Shown here piece after piece: positions 56,467 through 64,000 of a stretch of DNA of 64,000 nt; the stretch's first letter is position 1, and the number at the start of each line of letters is the position of its first letter. The stretch covers positions 1 through 64,000 of the forward strand of contig JACRAZ010000040.1 in NCBI GenBank assembly GCA_016213205.1, given 5' to 3'. Under the pieces are notes generated by a model. The model was given only the letters and a program-made list of their open reading frames with translations. It did not search any database and was not told the DNA's origin. A program made the translations under genes and the position numbers. This stretch comes from Burkholderiales bacterium. Lineage in GTDB: Bacteria; Pseudomonadota; Gammaproteobacteria; Burkholderiales; Burkholderiaceae_C.

Positions 56467-56977
56467 CTCCCCCCGCACCGGTCTCACCGCCTGGTTGGGC
56501 CAGGCCCTGCTCTACGGCGCGTTTGCGCTGGTGATCGGCGTGTTCTCGCGCTGGCCGGTCTACCACCACCTCGCGCCCGACCAGGCCTTGCTCAAGCTCA
56601 GCTTCAACCACCAGGGCAAGCCGGTGTCCGAGTGCGTGCGCGCCAGTGCCGAAGAACTGGCCAAGCTGCCACCCAACATGCGCGCTCCGATGCGCTGCCC
56701 GCGCGAACGCTCGCCGATCACGGTGGAGCTGGACGTGGACGGCCGCTCCGCGCTGCGCCATGTGGCGCTGCCCAGCGGCTTGTCGCGCGACGGCGCCTCG
56801 GCCGTGTACCACCGCATGGCGCTGGGCGCCGGCACGCACCACATTGCCGTGCGGCTGAAGGACGACGTGCGCGGCAGCGGCTTCGGCTACACGCGCGAGG
56901 CCACCGTCACGCTCAAGCCGGCCCAGATCCTGGTGATCGACTTCGACCCCGAAAAAGGCGGGATCACGCTGCAATGA
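56459..56977 (+). CDS. membrane-anchored protein of unknown function
   Basis: The 172-residue protein has one N-terminal helix (about 12-31) and a periplasmic domain that reads as two beta-rich halves (KLSFNHQGKPVSECVRA and VELDVDGRSALRHVALP). Cysteines are at positions near 60 and 80. No known family was recognised by sight. A role like FixH/CcoH, small assembly or accessory anchors of heme-copper enzymes, is only positional. It overlaps both neighbours (8 and 4 nt), so it is tightly coupled with the following heme-copper gene. Confidence 0.68.
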   Translation: MTDSPRTGLTAWLGQALLYGAFALVIGVFSRWPVYHHLAPDQALLKLSFNHQGKPVSECVRASAEELAKLPPNMRAPMRCPRERSPITVELDVDGRSALRHVALPSGLSRDGASAVYHRMALGAGTHHIAVRLKDDVRGSGFGYTREATVTLKPAQILVIDFDPEKGGITLQ

Positions 56978-58431
56978 ACACCTTGACCACCCCCCTGTCT
57001 GGCGCCAGCCCCCGGCAAGGCGCCGCCTACAGCCCGGCCGGCCACGACTACGCGCTCAGCCTGCCGCAACAGGGCCTGCAGCAGCGGCTGGCGCGCGCCT
57101 GGCTGTGGCTGGGCCTGCTGGCGCTCATCGGCTCCGGGCTGTTCTCGGTGCTGCTGGTGCTCTCGCGCACGCCGGGGGTCAACCAGTGGCTGCCGGTGGC
57201 CGATTTCTTCCGCGTGGCGCTGGTGGTGCACGTGGACCTCTCGGTGCTGGTGTGGTTCATCGCGATGGCCGGCCTGCTGTGGAGCCTGAACAGCACGCCC
57301 GGCGGCCGCGCGTGGGGCTGGACGGCGCCGGTGCTGTGTGCCATCGGCACCGGGTTGATGTCGCTGGCCCCCTTCGTCGACCGCGCCGAGCCCATCATGG
57401 CCAACTACATCCCGGTGCTCGACGGCCCGGTGTTCCTGGCCGGCCTGGTGGTCTTTGCCTTGGGCACCGGCGTGCTGGTGCTGCGCAGCCTGTGGCTCGC
57501 ACCCCGGCTGGGCCTCGGGTTCGACGCTGGCGGCGCACTGCGCTTCGGCCTCAATGCCAGCGTGGTGGCCACCGCGGTGGCGCTGATGGCCTTTGCCTGG
57601 TCGCTGGCCGTGCTGCCCACGCCGCTGGCCGGCAAGGCCTACTACGAGATCCTGTTCTGGGGCGGCGGCCACGCGCTGCAGTTCACCTGGACGCTGCTGA
57701 TGCTGGTGGCCTGGCTCTGGCTGGCCGGTGCCTGCGGCGCGCCGGTGCGCCTGTCGCCGCGGCTGGCGCTGGCGATGTTCGCGCTGGCCCTGGTGGCGGT
57801 GTTCGTCACGCCCTACGCGTACCTGGCCTATGACATCGCCTCGGTCGAGCACCGCAACCTGCTCACCTGGGCCATGCGCGTGGGCGGCGGCCCGGCCATC
57901 CTGCCGATCGGCCTGGCGGTGCTGCTGGCGCTGCGCGCGGCGCCGGCCAGCGCCAACACGCCGGTGACGCGGCCGCTGCGCGCCGCGCTGCTGTCCTCGG
58001 TGCTGCTGTTTGCGGCCGGCGGGCTGATCGGCGTGTTCATCCAGGGCAGCAACGTGCGCATCCCGGCGCACTACCACGGCTGCATCGTCGGCGTCACGCT
58101 GGCGCTGATGGGTGCGGTGTACCACCTGCTGCCGCGCCTGGGCTACGGCACCCCCGGCTCGCGTTGGGCCGCATGGCAGCCCACGCTGTACGGCGCCGGG
58201 CAGTTGATGCACATCGTCGGCCTGGTCTGGTCGGGCGGCTATGGCGTGCAACGCAAGGTGGCCGGCAGCGAGCAGGTGCTGCGCAGCACCGCCGAGGTGG
58301 CCGGCATGGGCCTGATGGGCCTGGGCGGGCTGATCGCCATCATCGGCGGCGTGCTGTTCGTGGTGGTGGTGATCCAGTCGATGCGCCATCCGGCACCCGC
58401 GGCCGTGCGTGCAACACCGGGGGCCACATGA
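56974..58431 (+). CDS. divergent heme-copper oxidase superfamily catalytic subunit
   Basis: The 485-residue protein with about 12 helices matches subunit I in ligands: H86 (low-spin), H233 in helix VI (GGGHALQF), and H366/H368 (PAHYHG). The CuB pair in helix VII is not His-His; the aligned spot is E292-H293 (VEHRNL). No Tyr follows H233 at the oxidase distance. It is not CcoN, NorB or aa3 by motif. Replacement of a CuB histidine by Glu suggests iron or a different metal and NO reductase-like chemistry, as in several recently proposed NOR families. The cytochrome b genes on both sides overlap it by 4 nt or sit one gene away. Confidence 0.72.
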   Translation: MNTLTTPLSGASPRQGAAYSPAGHDYALSLPQQGLQQRLARAWLWLGLLALIGSGLFSVLLVLSRTPGVNQWLPVADFFRVALVVHVDLSVLVWFIAMAGLLWSLNSTPGGRAWGWTAPVLCAIGTGLMSLAPFVDRAEPIMANYIPVLDGPVFLAGLVVFALGTGVLVLRSLWLAPRLGLGFDAGGALRFGLNASVVATAVALMAFAWSLAVLPTPLAGKAYYEILFWGGGHALQFTWTLLMLVAWLWLAGACGAPVRLSPRLALAMFALALVAVFVTPYAYLAYDIASVEHRNLLTWAMRVGGGPAILPIGLAVLLALRAAPASANTPVTRPLRAALLSSVLLFAAGGLIGVFIQGSNVRIPAHYHGCIVGVTLALMGAVYHLLPRLGYGTPGSRWAAWQPTLYGAGQLMHIVGLVWSGGYGVQRKVAGSEQVLRSTAEVAGMGLMGLGGLIAIIGGVLFVVVVIQSMRHPAPAAVRATPGAT

Positions 58432-60344
58432 TCCAGCGTCTGCAAGCCCTGCTGCAGTGGATGTTCCTGCAGGTCGAGGGCCTGTTCAACCGCGCCTTCG
58501 GCGACCGGCTGAACCCGATCTACCACCTGGGCGCGATCAGCTTCTACCTGTTCTGGTTGGTGGCCGGCAGCGGGCTGTACCTGTATGCCTTCTTCGAGAC
58601 CGGCGTGGCCGGCGCCTACGACTCGGTGGAGGCGCTCACGCACCACCAGTGGTTCGCCGGCGGTGTGCTGCGCAGCATCCACCGCTACGCATCGGACGCG
58701 ATGGTGCTGACCATGCTGCTGCACATGCTGCGCCACTTCGCGTTCGACCGCTTCCGGGGCTTTCGCTGGTTCTCCTGGGTCAGTGGCGTGTCGCTGATCT
58801 GGGGCGTGTACATCTCGGGCATCAACGGCTACATGCTGCCCTGGGACAAGCTGGCGCAGTTCGTCATCGTCGCCAGCTTCGAATGGCTGGATTGGCTGCC
58901 CGGCTTCGGCGGCACGCTGGTGCGCAACTTCATCTACACCACCAGCGTCAACGACCGCTTCTTCTCGCTGCTGTCGTTCATGCACATCGGCATCCCGCTG
59001 GTGGTGCTGCTGCTGATGTGGATCCACGTGCAGCGCGTGCCCAAGGCACGCACCAATCCCCCGCGGCCGATCATGATCAGCGTCACGCTGATGCTGCTGG
59101 TGATGTGCGCCGTGAAGCCCGTGCTCAGCCAGGGCGGCGCGGCCCAGCTGGACCAGGCCGTGCCCGATGTGCAGCTCGACTGGTTCTACCTCGCCGTCTT
59201 CCCGCTGTTGTACCTATCGCCGCTGGGCCAGGTGTGGGCGCTGCTGGTGGGTGCCAGCACCGTGCTGGCGCTGCTGCCCTGGCTGCCGCCGCGCTGGCGG
59301 CGCGGCCCGCAGGGCAGCTTCCAGATGCACCTGCATGGCAGCCCCCGCGTGGTGAGCGTGCGTCAAGGCGAAACCCTGCTCGAAGCCGGCCTGCGCGCGG
59401 AGATCCCGCTGCCCTTCAGCTGCCGCTCCGGCGGTTGCGGCCAGTGCCGCGCCAGCCTGCTCAACGGCCGCGTCAACGACGGTGGGGCGCAGGCCGCGTC
59501 GCTCACGCCCCAGCAGCGCCAGCGTGGCGACATCCTGCTGTGCTGTGCCTGTGCCCTGTCGGATGTGGAGATCGAGGTCGAGGGCCTGGACCTGCAGGCC
59601 GAAGGCGAGCAGTCCCGCTACACCACGCGCGTGGTGGGCCTGGACCGCCTCTCGCCCGACGTGATGCGGCTGACGCTGGCCCTGATGGACGGCCGGCGCC
59701 TGCGCTACCAGGCCGGCCAGTACATCCAGGTGGTGCTCGAGGATGGGCAGCGGCGCGCCTACTCGTTCACCGCGCCCGGCGACGAGACCGACCGCATCGA
59801 ACTGCACGTGCGCCTGATGCCCGGCGGCCGCTTCACCACCCAGGTGTTCGAGCGCATGAAGCTCGGCGACGAACTGCAGATCGAAGGTCCGATAGGCGCC
59901 TTCGTGCTGCGCGAGCCGAGCCCGAAGCCGGTGATCTTCGTGGCCGGGGCCACCGGCTTCGCGCCGGTGAAGAGCCTGCTGGAGGAGGCGTTCCGCTCGG
60001 GCATCGACAAGCCGCTGCACTTCTACTGGGGCGTGCGGCGGCCCGCCGACCTGTACCTGCGCGAGCTGCCCGAATCCTGGGCGCGCGAGCACGCGAACTT
60101 CCACTTCGTGCCCGTGATTTCCGAGCCCGACGCGGCCGATGGCTGGAATGGCCGCACAGGGCTCGTCCACGAAGCAATCCTGCAGGATTTTCCGGACCTC
60201 TCGGGCCACCTGGTCTATGCCTGCGGTTCCCTGAAGATGGTGGAAGCCGCGCGCCCGGCCTTCGTGGCGCAAGGCCTGAGCGACGACGCGTGCTTCTCCG
60301 ACGCCTTCACCCCCGCCGCTGCTGCGCCCGCGCAATTGACTTGA
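58428..60344 (+). CDS. cytochrome b-[2Fe-2S]-FAD/NAD(P)H oxidoreductase fusion
   Basis: The 638-residue chain has a cytochrome b N-terminal domain at about 25-210 with H85/H99 and H186/H200. Two helices follow, then a plant-type [2Fe-2S] domain at about 300-385 (C332, C337, C340 and C372 or C375). An FNR-type flavin domain (RAYSFTAPGDE near 443-453) and a nucleotide domain (VAGATGFAPVKSLL near 505-518, YACGSLKMVEAA) complete it. It could move electrons between NADH and heme b and so to the quinone pool or the neighbouring heme-copper subunit. The ATG overlaps the previous stop by 4 nt. The next FNR/DNR box overlaps its stop codon. Confidence 0.8.
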   Translation: MIQRLQALLQWMFLQVEGLFNRAFGDRLNPIYHLGAISFYLFWLVAGSGLYLYAFFETGVAGAYDSVEALTHHQWFAGGVLRSIHRYASDAMVLTMLLHMLRHFAFDRFRGFRWFSWVSGVSLIWGVYISGINGYMLPWDKLAQFVIVASFEWLDWLPGFGGTLVRNFIYTTSVNDRFFSLLSFMHIGIPLVVLLLMWIHVQRVPKARTNPPRPIMISVTLMLLVMCAVKPVLSQGGAAQLDQAVPDVQLDWFYLAVFPLLYLSPLGQVWALLVGASTVLALLPWLPPRWRRGPQGSFQMHLHGSPRVVSVRQGETLLEAGLRAEIPLPFSCRSGGCGQCRASLLNGRVNDGGAQAASLTPQQRQRGDILLCCACALSDVEIEVEGLDLQAEGEQSRYTTRVVGLDRLSPDVMRLTLALMDGRRLRYQAGQYIQVVLEDGQRRAYSFTAPGDETDRIELHVRLMPGGRFTTQVFERMKLGDELQIEGPIGAFVLREPSPKPVIFVAGATGFAPVKSLLEEAFRSGIDKPLHFYWGVRRPADLYLRELPESWAREHANFHFVPVISEPDAADGWNGRTGLVHEAILQDFPDLSGHLVYACGSLKMVEAARPAFVAQGLSDDACFSDAFTPAAAAPAQLT

Positions 60345-60354
60345 TATCGGTCAA
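60341..60354 (+). promoter_or_regulatory. FNR/DNR box overlapping the end of the cytochrome b-FNR gene
   Basis: TTGATATCGGTCAA is a perfect TTGAT-N4-GTCAA. A weak -10 candidate (CACACT, 60376-60381) lies 21 nt downstream, giving a start site near 60388, at or just before the ATG of the next gene. Confidence 0.78.
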
Positions 60355-60388
60355 CCTGTTGCACCAGAAGTCCGGCACACTGGATTTC

Positions 60389-60766
60389 ATGGTTCAGCCG
60401 ATTCCGCCAATTCGCGTCATGCCCGTCGAGGGCGCGGTGAAGGTGGCTTCGTGCCACGCCTGCCTGCAAAGCCCGGAAGGGCCGTCCTGCCGCAGCGCGG
60501 TGGGCCAGGCATGCGAGGCACCGGTGCTCAGCGGCCCGCACGATGAAGTGCAGCGCCTGCTGGATGCACTGTCGCTGAGCCTGGCCAGCGAAGGGGGCTC
60601 CTCCGGCATCGGGCTCGTGCGCGGCTTGCGCGTCGAGCCCGGCGAAGTGGAACTGGCCCTGGCCGTGGACCCGCATTGCCGCGGCGCGGCGCTGGCCGAC
60701 ACCGCCTTCCAGACCCTGCGCGCCCTGCTGCCCGATACCGACATCTACGTGACCCACGCTGCGTAA
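60389..60766 (+). CDS. DUF59/MIP18-like cysteine-containing protein
   Basis: The 125-residue protein has cysteines C22, C25, C34 and C42 near the N-terminus. The C-terminal half (PGEVELALAVDPHCRGAALAD, C97) resembles the DUF59 fold used for iron-sulfur assembly. It may help build NapA or other Fe-S centres. The predicted start site of its FNR/DNR promoter nearly coincides with the ATG at 60389; a start at 60419 (MPVEGAVKV) would give a normal leader. It is 142 nt before napD. Confidence 0.62.
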   Translation: MVQPIPPIRVMPVEGAVKVASCHACLQSPEGPSCRSAVGQACEAPVLSGPHDEVQRLLDALSLSLASEGGSSGIGLVRGLRVEPGEVELALAVDPHCRGAALADTAFQTLRALLPDTDIYVTHAA

Positions 60767-60835
60767 CGAAGCGCGCGTGGGTGGCCCCGCCGGGCCGTGC
60801 GCACCGCGCCGTCAGGGCGTGGCGCACGGCGGCGA

Positions 60836-60849
60836 TTGATGCATCTCAA
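60836..60849 (+). promoter_or_regulatory. FNR/DNR box with class II promoter upstream of napD
   Basis: TTGATGCATCTCAA, a 5-4-5 dyad, is followed after 22 nt by GACAGT (60872-60877) as -10. The predicted start site is about 60884, 24 nt before napD. Confidence 0.75.
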
Positions 60850-60907
60850 CGCAATGTGAGCTGCGCACTGCGACAGTGCGCGCCTCGCCGCCAACCCGAA
60901 ATCCCCC

Positions 60908-61231
60908 ATGAGCATCCTCGGAGTGATCGTGCGCACCCGCGTCGAAGACCTGCCCGCCACCGAAACCGCGCTGCGCGCCCTGCCCGGCGTGGACGTGGCC
61001 GAGATGCTGGTGGCCGACGGCCGCCTGGTCATCGTGATCGAGGACACCGCCGAGCACGCCGCCGCCGCCACCATGGCCGGCATTGCGTTGTGGCCGCAGG
61101 TGCTCAACACCTCGCTGGTGTACGAGTACTCGGGGCCGGATGCGCCCTCGCCGATGCAGGGCGTCGAGCAGTACGCCGACTGGCGCAGCAGCCTGCGTGA
61201 TCTGGCGCAGAAGCCGCCCCGACCGGCTTGA
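60908..61231 (+). CDS. napD: NapD, NapA signal-peptide chaperone
   Basis: The 107-residue ferredoxin-fold protein binds the Tat signal of NapA and holds it back until the cofactor is inserted. The start MSILGVIVRTRVEDLPATE and the central LPGVDVAEMLVADGRLVIVIED are family signatures. The C-terminal tail (YSGPDAPSPMQG...) is longer than in E. coli. The ATG at 60908 follows its own FNR/DNR promoter. It is the first of the nap genes in view. Confidence 0.93.
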   Translation: MSILGVIVRTRVEDLPATETALRALPGVDVAEMLVADGRLVIVIEDTAEHAAAATMAGIALWPQVLNTSLVYEYSGPDAPSPMQGVEQYADWRSSLRDLAQKPPRPA

Positions 61232-61241
61232 ACCAGATTAA
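61228..61241 (+). promoter_or_regulatory. second FNR/DNR-like box, between napD and napA
   Basis: TTGAACCAGATTAA overlaps the napD stop. It has both half-sites with one or two changes each. CAGCAT (61264-61269) lies 22 nt further, predicting a start site near 61276 and a 41-nt leader for napA. Confidence 0.6.
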
Positions 61242-61316
61242 GGATTAACCCTGATCTGCGGAGCAGCATCAGGTTTGAAAAGACCCTGACGAGATCCAGG
61301 ACACGGAGTCCCCACC

Positions 61317-63875
61317 ATGCAAGCCAATCGCCGCGATTTCATCAAGACCCAGGCCCTCACCGCCACCGCTGCGGCGGCCGGCATCCCGATCATCGTCGAG
61401 GCCGCACCGGCCGACGCCACCAAGCCCCAGACCGCGAGCGACGTGGCCGTGCGCTGGGACAAGGCGCCCTGCCGCTTCTGCGGCACCGGCTGCGCGGTGA
61501 TGGTGGGTGTGCAGGACGGCAAGGTGGTCGCCACGCAAGGCGACCCGGAAGCGCCGGTGAACCGCGGCCTGAACTGCATCAAGGGCTACTTCCTGTCCAA
61601 GATCATGTACGGCAAGGACCGCCTGACCACGCCGCTGATGCGCAAGAAGGACGGCAAGTACGACAAGAACGGCGAGTTCGTGGCCGTGAGCTGGGACGAG
61701 GCCTTCGACCTGATGGCCGCCAAGTGGAAGGAAACCCTCAAGACCGACGGCCCGACCGGCGTGGGCATGTTCGGCTCCGGCCAGTGGACCGTGTGGGAGG
61801 GCTATGCCGCCGCCAAGCTGTGGAAGGCCGGCTTCCGCTCGAACAACCTCGACCCGAACGCACGCCACTGCATGGCCAGCGCGGTGGCCGGCTTCATGCG
61901 CAGCTTCGGCATCGACGAGCCCATGGGCTGTTATGACGACATCGAGCAGGCCGACGCCTTCGTGCTGTGGGGCAGCAACATGGCCGAGATGCACCCGGTG
62001 CTGTGGAGCCGCATCACCGACCGCCGCCTGTCGAACCCGCATGTCAAGGTGGCGGTGCTGTCCACCTTCGAGCACCGCAGCTTCGACCTGGCCGACCAGA
62101 GCATCATCTTCAAACCGCAGACCGACCTGGCGATCCTGAACTACATCGCCCACTACATCATCACGAACAAGGCGGTGAACACCGACTTCGTGAAGAAGAA
62201 CGTCAACTTCAAGAAGGGCGCCGACGACATCGGCTACGGCCTGCGCCCGGCCCACGCGCTGGAAAAGGACGCCAAGAGCAACGGCTACCCCGGCGCCGAG
62301 GGCAAGCCCAAGGGCAACCCGAACGATTCCACCCCGATGACGTTCGAGGAATACGCCAAGTTCGTCAGCGAGTACACGGCCGAGAAGGTGAGCGCGCTGT
62401 CGGGCGTGCCGGTCAAGCAGCTCGAGGCGCTGGCCAAGCTGTACGCCGACCCGAAGGTGAAGGTCATGAGCCTGTGGACCATGGGCTTCAACCAGCACAC
62501 GCGTGGCACCTGGGCCAACAACATGGTCTACAACATCCACCTGCTCACCGGCAAGATCAGCCAGCCGGGCAACAGCCCGTTCTCGCTGACGGGCCAACCC
62601 AGCGCCTGCGGCACCGCGCGCGAGGTGGGCACCTTCGCGCACCGCCTGCCGGCCGACATGGTGGTGACCAACCCCGAGCACCGCAAGGCCACCGAAGCGA
62701 TCTGGCAGCTGCCCGACGGCACCTTGCCCGACAAGATCGGCCTGCACGCCGTGGCCCAGAGCCGCGCGCTGAAGGACGGCAAGCTCAAGTGCTACTGGAC
62801 CAGCACCACCAACAACATGCAGGCCGGGCCCAACATCAACGGCGAGATCTGGCCCGGCTGGCGCAACCCGGCCACCTTCGTGGTGGTGAGCGATGCCTAC
62901 CCCACCGTCAGCGCGATGGCGGCCGACCTGATCCTGCCCAGCGCGATGTGGGTCGAGAAGGAAGGCGCCTTCGGCAACGCCGAGCGCCGCACCCAGTTCT
63001 GGCGCCAGCAGGTGGCGGCACCGGGCCAGGCCCGCAGCGACCTGTGGCAGTACATCGAGTTCAGCAAGCGCTTCAAGATGGAAGAGGTGTGGCCGGCCGA
63101 GCTGCTGGCCAAGAAGCCCGAGTACAAGGGCAAGACCCTGTTCGACGTGCTTTACAAGAACGGCAAGGTCAACAAGTTCCCGGTGGCCGACCTGGCCAAG
63201 GTGAACGGCAAGTACATCAAGGACTACGTCAACGACGAATCCAAGGCGCTGGGCTTCTACCTCCAGAAGGGCCTGTTCGAGGAATACGCCGAGTTCGGCC
63301 GTGGCCACGGCCACGACCTGGCCCCGTTCGACACCTACCACGAGGTGCGCGGCCTGCGCTGGCCGGTGGTGGACGGCAAGGAGACGCTGTGGCGCTTCCG
63401 CGAGGGCTACGACCCGTACGTGAAGAAGGGCGAGGGCGTCAAGTTCTACGGCAACAAGGACGGCAAGGCCAACATCTTCGCGCTGCCCTACCAGCCCGCT
63501 GCCGAAAGCCCGGACAAGGAGTTCGACCTGTGGCTCTCGACCGGCCGCGTGCTCGAGCACTGGCACACCGGCTCGATGACGCGCCGCGTGGCCGAGCTGC
63601 ACCGCGCCGTGCCCGAGGCGGTGCTGTTCATGCACCCGGACGACGCCAAGGACCGCGGCATCCAGCGCGGCATGCAGGTGAAGGTGCAATCGCGCCGGGG
63701 CGAGATCCTGCTGCAGGTGGAGACCAAGGGCCGCAACAAGGTGCCGCGTGGCCTGGTGTTCGTGCCCTTCTTCGACGAAGGCCGGCTGATCAACAAGCTC
63801 ACGCTGGACGCGACCTGCCCGATCTCGAAGGAAACCGACTTCAAGAAGTGCGCCGTCAAGGTGGTGCGGGCCTGA
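61317..63875 (+). CDS. napA: NapA, periplasmic nitrate reductase catalytic subunit
   Basis: The 852-residue molybdoenzyme reduces nitrate to nitrite in the periplasm. It has a Tat signal NRRDFIK (4-10), one [4Fe-4S] cluster at C52, C55, C59 and C87 (CRFCGTGC...NCIKG), and molybdenum ligand C185 ([11 protein letters not shown]). The MGD-binding regions include [18 protein letters not shown] and [16 protein letters not shown]. Full length; the ATG is 86 nt after napD, preceded by ACGGAG. It feeds nitrite to NirS. Confidence 0.98.
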   Translation: MQANRRDFIKTQALTATAAAAGIPIIVEAAPADATKPQTASDVAVRWDKAPCRFCGTGCAVMVGVQDGKVVATQGDPEAPVNRGLNCIKGYFLSKIMYGKDRLTTPLMRKKDGKYDKNGEFVAVSWDEAFDLMAAKWKETLKTDGPTGVGMFGSGQWTVWEGYAAAKLWKAGFRSNNLDPNARHCMASAVAGFMRSFGIDEPMGCYDDIEQADAFVLWGSNMAEMHPVLWSRITDRRLSNPHVKVAVLSTFEHRSFDLADQSIIFKPQTDLAILNYIAHYIITNKAVNTDFVKKNVNFKKGADDIGYGLRPAHALEKDAKSNGYPGAEGKPKGNPNDSTPMTFEEYAKFVSEYTAEKVSALSGVPVKQLEALAKLYADPKVKVMSLWTMGFNQHTRGTWANNMVYNIHLLTGKISQPGNSPFSLTGQPSACGTAREVGTFAHRLPADMVVTNPEHRKATEAIWQLPDGTLPDKIGLHAVAQSRALKDGKLKCYWTSTTNNMQAGPNINGEIWPGWRNPATFVVVSDAYPTVSAMAADLILPSAMWVEKEGAFGNAERRTQFWRQQVAAPGQARSDLWQYIEFSKRFKMEEVWPAELLAKKPEYKGKTLFDVLYKNGKVNKFPVADLAKVNGKYIKDYVNDESKALGFYLQKGLFEEYAEFGRGHGHDLAPFDTYHEVRGLRWPVVDGKETLWRFREGYDPYVKKGEGVKFYGNKDGKANIFALPYQPAAESPDKEFDLWLSTGRVLEHWHTGSMTRRVAELHRAVPEAVLFMHPDDAKDRGIQRGMQVKVQSRRGEILLQVETKGRNKVPRGLVFVPFFDEGRLINKLTLDATCPISKETDFKKCAVKVVRA

Positions 63876-63904
63876 CTTCCTAACCCTTCAAGCGTGCGTC
63901 CGTC

Positions 63905-64000
63905 GTGAACCTCAACCGCCGCCAGGTGCTGCAGGCCAGCGCCAGTGCCACCACCGCCGCGCTGATCGCCGGCGGCGCGGTGGCGCTCGGGCGGCCCGCG
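63905..64000 (+). CDS. napG: Tat-targeted protein, probably NapG (cut by window end)
   Basis: Only 32 codons are visible, from a GTG at 63905: a Tat-type N-terminus with NRRQVLQAS and an alanine-rich hydrophobic stretch (TTAALIAGGAVALG). In many nap operons napA is followed by the ferredoxin genes napG and napH, and NapG carries just such a leader. The cysteine motifs that would prove it lie outside the window. napB is the other possibility but lacks a Tat leader. Confidence 0.6.
   Translation, partial: MNLNRRQVLQASASATTAALIAGGAVALGRPA

Noticed and set aside
56974-58431. CcoN or NorB identity for the second heme-copper subunit
   Set aside because: Helix VI and VII motifs fit neither CcoN nor NorB (no HLWVE), and the CuB pair is Glu-His.

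Overview
The window is high-GC DNA (G/C-ending codons throughout, many GTG starts) from a betaproteobacterium, most likely a Burkholderiales denitrifier of the Rubrivivax/Ideonella/Leptothrix kind. This is inferred from gene content: cytochrome cd1 nitrite reductase, NapDA, NnrS, NsrR, UbiUVT and heme-copper enzymes. No rRNA, tRNA, CRISPR array, insertion sequence or phage gene was recognised. Two respiratory blocks flank a more ordinary middle section.

Left block, 255-15854: a leftward operon cobA(nirE)-ubiU-ubiV-ubiT diverges from a rightward nir cluster. The nir cluster runs nirS-nirT-haem protein-cupredoxin-d1-like propeller, then nirC-nirF-nirDL-nirG-nirH-nirJ, then a secreted cupin and nirN. 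Together these make the periplasmic nitrite reductase, its quinol-side electron donor, and the pathway from uroporphyrinogen III to heme d1. ubiUVT supplies oxygen-independent ubiquinone synthesis. Three FNR/DNR-type 14-bp boxes sit in front of the three rightward transcription units.

Middle, 15899-49271: a secreted subtilase; a 1312-residue hybrid sensor kinase; a UvrD-like helicase behind a possible LexA site; acyl-CoA dehydrogenases; an M20 peptidase; an EamA transporter; and a membrane-anchored response regulator with 24 tandem six-residue repeats. Then comes an NO-responsive operon (nsrR-DUF59-NnrS-like-nnrS-ccoG) with an NsrR-like dyad over its own promoter. Next are a CBS protein, nudC, an acetyl-CoA hydrolase/GNAT fusion, a CZB-domain protein, and a large cyclase-AAA-TPR regulator. 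An unusual 1255-residue protein joins a DyP-type peroxidase to a P450-like domain. A Nudix hydrolase and an MgtC-type membrane protein close the section.

Right block, 49272-64000: ctaA (leftward) diverges from a rightward run of nine genes. The first part is a small membrane protein, a CuA subunit and a heme-copper catalytic subunit with the organisation of the alternative NO reductase sNOR (norSY), then ctaB and a SCO copper chaperone. The second part is a rare-looking module: cytochrome b-ferredoxin-MvhD fusion, a membrane-anchored protein, a second divergent heme-copper subunit, and a cytochrome b-[2Fe-2S]-FAD/NAD reductase fusion. The end of the window holds a DUF59-like protein, napD, napA and the first codons of a Tat-targeted protein (probably napG), with three more FNR/DNR boxes.

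Overall, nitrate goes to nitrite by Nap and to NO by NirS. NO is probably consumed by the alternative heme-copper enzymes, since no norCB is present here, and NsrR/NnrS handle NO stress. The most novel candidates are the cytochrome b/heme-copper/flavin module at 54862-60344 and the DyP-P450 fusion at 43382-47149.
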